Assembly (NCBI GenBank): GCA_964017045.1
Contig: OZ024799.1
Coordinates: 33,788,236 to 33,852,235, forward strand
Length of the DNA: 64,000 nt
DNA from: Omphiscola glabra
Taxonomy: Eukaryota; Mollusca; Gastropoda; Lymnaeidae
Direction of reading: 5' to 3'
Of this stretch, positions 45,139 to 54,443 are shown piece after piece. The stretch's first letter is position 1, and every line of letters begins with the position of its first letter. Position numbers and translations under genes: made by a program. Below the pieces are notes generated by a model, which saw only the letters and a list, made by a program, of their open reading frames with translations, had not been told where the DNA came from and did not search any database.

Positions 45139-45582
45139 GTCACACAGGAGATGGCATCGGTGGGCCGTCGAGCGCGAGCTCTTAATGCCTCCCCCCACCC
45201 CCCGGCACACCTCCACACGGGCCAGACGCCGGGCTTCCCCGCCGACAGACCTTACCGCGGGACGCCGGGAACCTCCCCCCTGGCCTGGGGGACGTCCGGT
45301 CGACCGAGTACGCTGCGTTTAAAGCGTTCGTGGTTCACTTTCCCAAGGGTCAGGGTGGGTTTGCTTCCACTCCGGAGGGAAGGTGTTGCGTTACCACCTC
45401 GCACCGCCCAGGGAGTCTTTCGGTCGGGACGGAAAGCTGGGACGAAACGGCTGCCTAGGAGGGAGCGGCTTTCTCACGGCCGCGTAGCTAAAATCATCGC
45501 CATGGGTTTTGGCCGCCACCCAAGCCTCATATCCATCAACGACAACAAGTAATCATGTTAGACACTGCTACTCCCGTTGCGC
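45139..45582 (+). mobile_element. GC-rich repeat of unknown class, copy 1
   Basis: This 444-bp, strongly GC-rich block in AT-rich DNA is flanked by the same 10-mer, TACATTAGAT, on each side (45129-45138, 45583-45592), as after an insertion. It shares three conserved blocks with copy 2: GGGCCGTCGAGCGCGAGCTC near 45162, GGTCGACCGAGTACGCTGCG near 45297, and CTGGGACGAAACGGCTGCCT near 45436. It contains an ATG frame of 133 codons (MASVGRRARALNA at the start, SLISINDNK at the end) with Arg/Pro-rich content. No known domain. No inverted ends and no poly(A). Confidence 0.6.
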
Positions 45583-45592
45583 TACATTAGAT

Positions 45593-46760
45593 ATATTTGA
45601 TGATCCGTAAATAAAGCCAAGCTTGTTAAAGGCTTACAGTATTCGATTAATAATATCGTACTGGCCGCTCAAGATTATAGCCGCTGTCTTACTTCCTGTA
45701 GTTCGCATAATATGTCGGTATTTTTAAAGATTTTAATAACACTGTATTCAATTACCTTTACATCAATAAAAAAACATCAATTTTTAAAATAGGGATAGGT
45801 GCTAATTATAAATTGTATGATGGCATTATTCTTTTAATAAATTTAATTGATTCAATGTGTTTTGAGTTATATAAAATGGAAACTTTAAAAAAATGATATA
45901 TTTTTTTCTAAATTAAGAATTTAACGGGCGCTTACAATAAGTGCACATTTCATCAACTATTATATTGAAAGCGTTTATGTTTTCTTTTAATGTACTACTT
46001 TTGTAACAATGTTTCCTGCATAACAGATGTTTAAAAAATACATATCCTATATTTATCTCTCTAACTAAACCATTTTTTTTAAAAAATGATTTTCAAGATG
46101 GGAATCTATCAGAAAGTTTTTAAAAAAATAAAAAAATTGTAAACTAGCATCTTGATGTCATTTCTATAAAAAAAAATGTGTTGGTACTGGTTTTAGAAAA
46201 GTTCTTATTCCTAATTTGTTCAAATTAAAATAAATTCTGTGGATTTGGTTTGAAAAAAAAATGTTTTAAAGTATATCTAAGAGGCAATTTGTAATTTATC
46301 TGAAAATGTTATGGAGTTTTGAAATTACAAAAAAACATTTCAGTCAACTGAATATTGGGAAATATATACTTTTTTTTGCATACGATTTCCTTTAGATAAA
46401 ATCACACATTAATCAATATATAATGTATTTTGTAATCAAGTCATGTCTTCCTAGAATATTCGATTTATAAAAATGACCAGTTTTCTAAACCCATAAAATT
46501 TATATACCTTTGTAATTAATTTTTTTTTTCTTTTTGACTCTGGAAAAAATTGGCAATATTTAGGAAAGGTAGTCTAATTATAATAAGTAAGGGTTTTTTT
46601 TTTCCATTTGCGTTCAGCATATAAATTATGTTTACAGTGCTTTTTAGTGATGGAATCCTTTTTAAAAAAAAACTTATTTTTGTTGAAAATTCATTTATTA
46701 ATTATCTATCCCCCAAATAATTTAAATATAAAATAAAAGCCATTTTTATAGTAATATACA
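45593..46760. other. AT-rich interval, no gene recognised
   Basis: Very AT-rich sequence with many poly-A and poly-T runs. No exon or tRNA. It may be the body of the hAT-like element that ends at 46939. Confidence 0.45.
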
Positions 46761-46779
46761 TTTTTTGCATAACAAAAGC

Positions 46780-46939
46780 AGGCCAAGCACTTTTCCGTTT
46801 TGCTCCCCCACCCCTTTTCTTCCTTGTTTTCACCCTGCATTGAAAGAAAATATCCTCATCACATCTTTAACCCCCTAAAATATCCGAGGCACCCATCTTC
46901 GTAAGGGTCTTTTTTGGCTAATGAGTTTGCCGACCACTG
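46780..46939. mobile_element. End of a hAT-like element
   Basis: The sequence TTCGTAAGGGTC, a TTTTGGCTAATGAG block and finally GTTTGCCGACCACTG resembles the right end of common invertebrate hAT elements (reverse-complemented CAGTGGTCGGCAAAC). The left end was not found. Confidence 0.55.
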
Positions 46940-46956
46940 GAATATCTCATTAGGAA

Positions 46957-47667
46957 ATGGCGTCAGCGGGCCGTCGAGCTTGTGCTCCTAATGCCCTCCC
47001 TGGCGTCCACCCACACCCGCCAGCCGCCGGGTGTCCCCGGCGCCGGGCCGTGCGGGAAGACGTCAGAGACCTCCCCGGGCGTTGGACGCCCCCACCAGCA
47101 ACTGCTCGATCGAGTTTGCTGATGGAGGCCCCCCCCCCCGCCCGGAGACGTCTGGTCGACCGAAGACGCTGTGTTTCAAGCGTCCGTAGTCCACTTTCCT
47201 AGGGGCCGGGACGGTAAATTAACGTCCTAATATCTCCCCCCACCCGTCCCGGGGAAGCATCGGACGCCCTCTAGGAGGGATTCTACAGTGGGTTTCCACC
47301 TCGCAACTAATTCGCGAAGTAGCTGGGACGAAACGGTTGCCTAGGAGCAGCTTTCTCAGGGCTGCATATTTAGAATCACCGGCCATAGGCTTCCACCACA
47401 GCCTATCGCCTCATATCCCTTAACGGCAACTTGTAATCATGATCCCTACCCTGTGTTTGCCTTTTCTTCCCCCTGTGAAGCATCTCAGGTGGCAGCCCTG
47501 TAGGAGCTGTTTATTCCAGCAACTACCATGCATGGCCGTGTCTGCCACGCGGGACACGCAATGGTGGTAATGTGCCCCGGGTTAACGCCGAGGGGGTCGG
47601 TGGCCAGCGCTTCCAAATCGGCAAGCCACTACAGACTTGTCAACCGGAATCCCGGGGGGGGGGGGGG
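46957..47667 (+). mobile_element. GC-rich repeat of unknown class, copy 2
   Basis: Shares with copy 1, in the same order and orientation, ATGGCGTCAGCGGGCCGTCG (frame MASAGRRACAPNA), GACGTCTGGTCGACCGAAGA, CTGGGACGAAACGGTTGCCT and CCTCATATCCC near 47411. It then runs on for about 220 bp beyond the matching part (CCATGCATGGCCGTG, TGCCCCGGGTTAACGCC) to a poly-G run. A CGACCACTG-x-AATA sequence occurs at 46931 and 47668, but the first overlaps a hAT end, so it is not clearly a target duplication. No recognised domain. Confidence 0.58.
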
Positions 47668-47689
47668 CGACCACTGTAATAGGCGATTT

Positions 47690-48990
47690 TATTAAGCTAA
47701 GACAAAAACTTATCCTCACGGGTGACACACCTAGAATGGATATAGTTTACATCACACTGGTGCGGAATTTAAGATGTCTTTAAAAATTCTTATGGGTAAT
47801 TTTGGCACTCCCCAACCGAAAGTTTGAAATGTAATCTCAAAATTGTCTGAAAGAAAGAACAAATTCAAGTATGCGCCAAAATGCACCACTGCATTTTGAA
47901 TTTGCCCGACTGTCTTTAGCACCCCCGACTGTGTTTAGCACCCTAAATTTATGCACCCTTCGCTCGCGCTGATCAATTGTACAGATTGGGGTTGATAATA
48001 AGCTTGTGCATAATGACTAATGATTACTCTGGGGCACGCCACAAACGGAGTGAATTCAGTTTGTGTATGGCACTAGACGCCATAATGACCCCCACAAAAC
48101 CTTAAAAATTTCCTTCCCTGTTCAAAATGTATAATACTAATAATAGATACAATGAATTCAAGTATACTCAAAAATGTACTCCTTGATTTTGAAATAATCC
48201 CCTCCATCGATCAAGATTCATCAGGGCCCTCAATTTCCACCCTACTTTCCGATGAAAATTATCGCCGATTTTGGTATCGATGGATACACTGCCTAGTGGC
48301 GCTGCTACTACTGCCGCCATGGGCGGGAAACTATTTTTGCCGTCCTTCCTTTCACGATACTAACTCTGCAGTTGTCTGAAAATGCACCACACCTGCAAAG
48401 AAATAAAAAGTGACACCTCGGTGGACCACCGCGCCCTTCATATTACTAGCAGGGGCGTAACTGCAGTGTTTGGCAATATTTATTTTTACGCCCACCCATT
48501 TTAATTCTGAAACTGATTATTTTCAACAATTAAATACCATCAGACCATCAAAGCCACTACCCCGCTAGTCTGGCGTCCGGGACATATGCCCCATCTGCCA
48601 TCCCTTTCTACGCCTCTGGCCACTGGCAAATGACACAGCACCTCCCCGAAAATTTGAAATGCCATCCTCCACCCCCCGGGGAAAAATGTCTGAAAGAAAC
48701 ACTGCTTAGGCCTTAGGCGCCCTTAGGCCTAGGCTCAGAGTAAAAGTCAAGAGTACTCTCAAAGACCAAGACTAGACTACTTCTAAGAAGAAAATTATTA
48801 TTATTATTAATAAAGGCACAGCCATTCGATGACTTACGGACAAGTAATTATAGTTCAAATTTGTACCTAACTTTCCGCAAATTTATCGACGGTTGTTAAA
48901 ACTGCAGACAAAGGACATTGCATTAAAATATTAATTAAAATAAGACATGACATTTTTTTTAATTTAAATTTTTCTTTGTCCACCTATGGT
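47690..48990. other. Repeat-rich interval, no gene recognised
   Basis: Sequence with phrases that recur elsewhere in the window (GTCTGAAAGAAA, ACACTG) and a possible element at about 48451-48619, with ends CAGGGGCGTAACT and, reverse-complemented, CAGAGGCGTAGAA. No matching 8-bp flanks were found, so the element is only suspected. Confidence 0.4.
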
Positions 48991-48997
48991 GAACGTG

Positions 48998-49066
48998 TCC
49001 TCGGTATAGTGGTAAGTATCCCCGCCTGTCACGTGGGAGACCGGGGTTCGATCCCCCGCCGGGGAG
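48998..49066 (+). tRNA. tRNA-Asp (GTC)-like, three bases short; possible pseudogene
   Basis: 69 nt. The anticodon arm CCGCC-TGTCACG-TGGG-type loop has anticodon GTC. The T arm CGGGG-TTCGATC-CCCCG is perfect, and the 3' acceptor strand CCGGGGA pairs with TCCTCGG. Compared with normal animal tRNA-Asp, about three bases are missing at the acceptor/D-arm junction (positions 7-9). The D stem GTAT/GTAT can then only form by using the last acceptor base. A T-rich run (ATTTTATTTTT) follows. The identity is clear; function is doubtful. Confidence 0.85.
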
Positions 49067-49122
49067 GTTCATTTTATTTTTATTAAATAAAAATTTGTTG
49101 GCTTCTACTTACCATCTCTACT

Positions 49123-49310
49123 GGGGGGGGGGGGGGGGGGGGGGCGTCCATTAATTATGTCAACAAAATAGGGGGAGGGGGTTTGGAAAAGTTTTACCAT
49201 TGGGGGGGGGGGGGGCATCCATTAATTATGTCAAATAGGGGGGAGGGGGTTTGGAAATGTTTCACAATTGTTGACAAGGGGGAGGGGGGTCTTTAGATAA
49301 GTTGACGTCA
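49123..49310. repeat. About 80-bp tandem repeat with poly-G
   Basis: Two units, each of a poly-G run, then CATCCATTAATTATGTCA or CGTCCATTAATTATGTCA, then GGGGGAGGGGGTTTGGAAA. A third partial unit (GACAAGGGGGAGGGGGGTC) follows. Confidence 0.85.
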
Positions 49311-49727
49311 ACAATCATGTTTTCTCTATTAAAATTTGACTGGTTATTACATTATTTTTAAAAAACTAATGTTATGAGTGTAAATAGTTATATACTTTTT
49401 AGACTTTTAACAATATAAGATTTATTTAATGTGGCTGTACACTGCAGATGGCTGGTGAGAATGTTAGCACACTTTGTTAGTGCAAGAGAAGTCAAAAGGT
49501 GGCCTCTCCTTACCTGTAGATTGTGTTTGTCGCAAATGACTAGTGTGGTATGTTTGTGATCATGTTGCAGGTATGGAACAAGGACAAGGTTCAAGTGTCA
49601 TTTGCAGTCAAGATAAATGATATTGATGGAGTAGGAATATGATATTTTGAGACTTACTAATTAGGGGAAAGTAAAGTGAGAAACAATAATAACATCGCTG
49701 CTTGAACAGATTTGCAAAATCTGTATG

Positions 49728-49865
49728 GGGGCCATCCATAAATGACGTCACGCAAAGTTTGCCGATTTTTTACCCCCCTCCCCCATCGTCACAAAAAATT
49801 AGACACCCCCTCCTCAAATATAACGTCACAAATCTCTACCCCCCCCCCCTTTCCCTCACCTAAAA
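49728..49865. repeat. Dispersed GGCCATCCATAAATGACGTCA repeat
   Basis: Contains GGGGCCATCCATAAATGACG and CGTCACAAAAAATTAGACAC with several C-rich runs. It resembles, in mixed orientation, the poly-G/CCATTAATTATGTCA units at 49123-49310 and is probably of the same broad repeat type. Confidence 0.55.
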
Positions 49866-50137
49866 AAAACTTTTTTTTAAAGTCCATGCCTGTCCCTTAC
49901 AAACCCTTAGGAAATTCACTTCCCGTGTATATAAAATTACGTCACCTGTGTCAGAAACATTGCACTAGAACAGTGGATAAAGTACCTCCCCAAACCTGAG
50001 GTCTGGAAGACCAGAAAATTGTTTTCAGTGACGTAGCTAGGGGATGCGGACCGCACCGGTTGACACCATCTCACTCAGGGTGTGACACCAAATTGAAAAA
50101 TTGCGTATTTACGGAACATACACTGCTCGGTCTAACC

Positions 50138-51168
50138 CAGAGGTCCCCAAACTTGTTTGTCTTGTAGACCACTTGCCATGTTTTTCGGTTTTAGGTAGAC
50201 CCCCTGCTTACCTGATATTGATTTTTTGAACATTCATTAACTTCAAATGTATTTGTGATAGCCGGTATAGTGCTACTCACTTTGAACGATTTAAATTTAT
50301 AACGGTAGTGAAGTACAGTGTGAAAAACTTTTTAAAAAACATGTTAAGTTTTATTCATTTATTAATTAAATTCAAATTAAAACGAACCAATTTAAAATTT
50401 ACGTTCTATTACATAAAATAACTAGGCAAAAGATAAATTCTTTTAGTTTTAGTGTGAGGGATGAACCTGGTGCTTTAATAATAAATTTTCAACATTTGGC
50501 ATCAATTTAGTTAGGTTTAATGTCAAATCTCCTCGGTTAATGATGTCCAGTTTGTTTCATTTTTTTGTTTTGTTAGGAGATTGGTAACTGCGCTGAAACT
50601 CATTTCCACTAGGTATGACAATGGAAAAGCAATTAGAAACTTTCTCGCGATATTCCATAATACGGGTTAAGTAACAGGTATGTCTTTTTGAAGCCAGAAT
50701 TGCTGATATCCGTTTCTAAACTGTTCTTCTTTTGTGCTTATTCCGATCAGTTCCTCTTGTAATATGACATCGGTTTCTTCAATGTCATCATATGGATTGA
50801 TTATCCACTGTGGTATTACCATAGTCAAAACATCCTCAAACCTAGTTTCAAAATCTGAATAGAGAGCATTTAAATGTTGAACGTAGGTTGAAATGTCGTC
50901 TTCCTGGCAGTTTGTCTGCAACAAATTGGGGAACTGGGAAAATTCGCACCCCCCCCCCCCCCCCCCCATGTTTTTCTTCATTAGCTTAATTCTGGCAAGA
51001 AATTATGGACTTTGTTTTAATCCACTGTCAGATTGTAACTGCGAGTTAACCATATTAAATTTAGTAAACAAATCTGTTAAATAGACAATGTCTGTTTTAC
51101 TTTTACACTTCAATAAATTTTCTTTTATAATTTGATCTTTCCAGAAACTCTAAAATAGTCTCAAAAAG
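50138..51168 (-). mobile_element. hAT transposon relic, FAM200/ZBED5-like transposase
   Basis: The left end, CAGAGGTCCCCAAACTTGTT at 50138, is a typical hAT terminus. On the minus strand, an open frame at 50667-50981 carries FSQFPNLLQTNCQEDDISTY and YQQFWLQKDIPVT. Read past a stop, it continues with WNIARKFLIAFPSSYLVE and FSAVTNLLTK near 50560-50640. These are the C-terminal motifs of FAM200/ZBED5-type hAT transposases. Frameshifts, a poly-C run at 50950-50967 and stops disrupt it. No right-hand inverted end was found. Confidence 0.82.
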
Positions 51169-51299
51169 TGCACAATACCTTTTTAGCGCCCCCCCCCCCC
51201 ATTCGAAAACCATACAATATTATATGTAAAATATACCATTTGGCGCCCCTTTGTGAGTAGCGCCCGGGGCATGATGCCCCCCCCCCCGCTACGCCACTG
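51169..51299 (-). mobile_element. Truncated inverted copy of the 42931 hAT MITE
   Basis: Reverse-complemented, it begins CAGTGGCGTAGCGGGG and shares GCATCATGCCCCGGGCGCTA, ATTTTACATATAATATTGTA and ATGGTTTTCGAAT with the copy at 42931-43094. It stops after GGTATTGTGC, losing the last 30 or so bases of that end. Confidence 0.9.
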
Positions 51300-54200
51300 T
51301 TACCGTACTTCAGTGTGAAGGAGTAAAGATATTTGCCAAGGGAGCACCTTTTTGTGAAATGTGAAAATAAGAGTTTTAAAAATACCGGTCTAGCATCATA
51401 AAGAAGGTCAAGTGTAGCCCAACTAAAACTAAGTATAATAACATAAGCCTAAACTGGGAACTTTCCTGTATCCTGACACGTAAATAATATACCGGGACCA
51501 GTGGTGATGACTGAAAACAGAATCCACACAATAGCGATAAATAGTTTATCCGACTTTTTTTATGTTGCTCCCTTGGACTGACATTTTTTAAATTGAAACT
51601 AGGCAAGTATCAAGTTAGATTGACAACATCGCTTCCCCAACCGTTGCACATATGCCAGTATATGGATGCAGCAACGTACCGAACCAGAACCAGAACCAGA
51701 AGTGAATCATTCAATAGCAATTTACAAGAAAAACTCCTTAAATGAACCAAGCACAAGACAAAAGAAAGCATATCATTTATATAATTTTATTACAAAAGTA
51801 TTTACATATTTAATATTTAGTCTTTACATTTACATCATAAAATGTCAAAATTATGAATTTACTAAGTTAATAAGACTAGTAATGAGTTATTCAGACTAAC
51901 ATTAAAAACAAAACCATAACTTTGATAAATAAACCAAATCAAAGAAAAAAATGCAAATTACAGAAACAATTTGTACAGGTGCCCGATTTTTTTTCTAAAA
52001 CTTTTTTTTTTTTATAGGTAATAAAAAAACAAAAGCGTTCAATAATTACTTTTTTTTTAAATTACCGGTGCTAATATTTTCTATATTTTACTTCATGAGT
52101 AAAAACATAAATCATTTACTTCCAAGCTTTATTACCAGTATTCCAATATGTTGCAGACTGAAAAAAAACCTTGCTCCTTTTTTTATATTTAACATACAGT
52201 ATCATTTTAACCACAGTATTTACAACTATGTGTTGTTTTATAAGAATATTCCAAATAATCCTATTCAACTATAAGCAGGACTGTCTAACTTGGTGTTAGC
52301 TAAGTGTTAGAGCCTCATATTATTTTCCATGACAGAGTGCAAATATGGAAATTTGTCCCACAGCTTCTTAGTTCAGAGTGTAAGGACATAGTAAATTAAA
52401 AAAATGTAACATGCAACGGCACTAGAACATAATAAATATTTTTCTCATTGTTAATTGACATACAGTGCACTATGGCAAGTTTATAAAATGTAAGTATTTT
52501 GATGGGTCACATGCAGATTTTACTTCTCGTTATCCATCATAATATGCTGTTGAGTGCTACATGTGGAACATTGAATATAACCTTACACACTCAATAAATT
52601 CAAATAATAATAGAAAATACTAAAAGCAATGTTTTAAACCAGTAATGATTCTTAATCAATTTACAGATAAAATAATTTCTCTTACTCAATTGTGACAGCA
52701 ACTACAAAAAGCATATGCTAGTACTGAGCACATTATTGCTTTAAAATGATATAACCGAAGGATGCACAAATTGAGTACCGGTAGTGCAAAATGAAACAAA
52801 ACACTTGTAACACATGTGAAATTTTATTTGCATAATTTCTGCACCGTATCAACTTCTTTTCAAAAACAATTTATAACAAGTTTTGCAAAAACTAAAACAA
52901 AATGTTAATAAAAATGTGTTTTCTTTGGCCTAAAGAATCTATTATTACTACAGCAGCCTTTTAAATCCTGTACGGAAATCAAAATATACATGGTGTATTT
53001 ACAGTTACTTACTGATAGACTATATAATATGAATCACAAATGAAATTATTTTCTACAGTGAGTTGACATGATTTAATTCTCTACTTTAACACAATAGTTT
53101 TTAAAAGTAGATCTAAGCCTTTAAAAAAAAAGCTTAATTTACAATAAGAAAATTAGCAAGAGCCTCATATTTTGTTTAAACAAAATAATGTACTATGAAA
53201 CTGTTCAGTTACAAAACTATTGCTTTAACTGCAAGCTACCCCAAACTATATGTCCAAAATAATTTTGTTATATTGCTAACACTACTAACAGCACTAACAG
53301 TATTTTTCAAAATTATAATTTTATGCGAGTGAACAAAAATAAGTTGAAATTGTTTTTACTACTTAAGCATAATAATGAATCATAGATATACAATACATGT
53401 ATTATAAAAAGTTAATATCATCTATTCTCATATCAATATTGGTTTCAGTTTTTGTGCCATATATACTTTTCATACATACACATTTGTCCACATAATTATG
53501 TGAACAATGTTTGCCAGTAATGAAACAAATATGAATAAGTATAGCGTAATAAAAAAAAGTATTTTAAAAACTTTTTTTTAAAAAGACTTTTTATCCCAGA
53601 TGAGTCTAAATGCACTAAGAAAAGAAGAAAATAATTATAAATAACTTAAAATGCATTTTACAATAAAGACTGCAAAAATGTGATTGAATCACCCTATGCA
53701 GCTGAAAAAAATATTTTCTGCAAATTAAGATATTTTAAATTATTTTCTAATTGTTATTGCATTTAAACTTGTGTTTGATAGAAACTTGTTTTTACAAGTT
53801 TTTAAAATTTTATTTTTTTTATTTTCAACTTTTTAGTATAAGGTATGAAAATTTAAATCTGTAAATTATTCACAAAAGAACAATTTTTTTTAAACAATGA
53901 ATGATTCCAAAATCCCGAGTATAGTGACTTAACTCTTTACCCAGACATAAAACTAAAAAGTAGAATTTAACCCCTGCTTGCCATCAGTTGATCAGAGTCT
54001 TATTGCAGAAATGCCCTGCCCCAAAACATTCCCCCATGCCATCTTAAACTCATACAGTGAGGACCAATGGTTATTGTAAGCAAAAGTAAGGTTGTTTTTT
54101 AAATCACTTTTTCTTATTTCACCATCACTCACCACCCCAAGCTCTTCCTCGACACAGCTTACCAGAGCTGTAACTCTGTGTCATCTCAGATGTGACCGTA

Positions 54201-54443
54201 CAGGTCAGCACGGGGAAGACTGCATTGACCGAAAGAGATGTTTTGTGCCACAATAAAAAATTATGCTACAAACCCCATGGATTTCAGAGCACAAAGAAAG
54301 TCTTTTAAAAATGAACTTAACTCCATACAAGCACCAGGCAGGTCCTTTAATGTTGCCAATAATTTCCAGAAGCAAAACTTGTTTTCAACTGCCAGTTGAA
54401 ATCAAATGATCTTTCGCTGCTTTAGTTTTAAGATCTAACAGGA
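51300..54443. other. AT-rich interval; right part probably 3' UTR of the zinc-finger gene
   Basis: No exon seen. The part nearest 54443 lies directly downstream (minus strand) of the zinc-finger stop codon and should contain its 3' UTR. Several AATAAA complements exist (for example near 51786 and 53808), and none can be chosen. Confidence 0.45.

Noticed and set aside
45151..45552. Possible small protein gene (133 codons) in GC-rich repeat copy 1
   Set aside because: The frame is broken in copy 2 and the block is repeat-like with flanking duplications; kept as a repeat, with the ORF noted.
45139..47667. rRNA gene fragment
   Set aside because: GC-rich and conserved-looking, but none of the universal rRNA core segments I know are present.
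46931..47681. 14-bp target duplication (CGACCACTG-x-AATA) around GC-rich copy 2
   Set aside because: The left copy coincides with the end of a hAT-like element, so the match may reflect hAT ends, not a duplication.
48451..48619. Another hAT MITE (CAGGGGCGTAACT ... CTACGCCTCTG)
   Set aside because: Ends are partly alike, but the 8-bp flanks do not match; left as a suspicion only.
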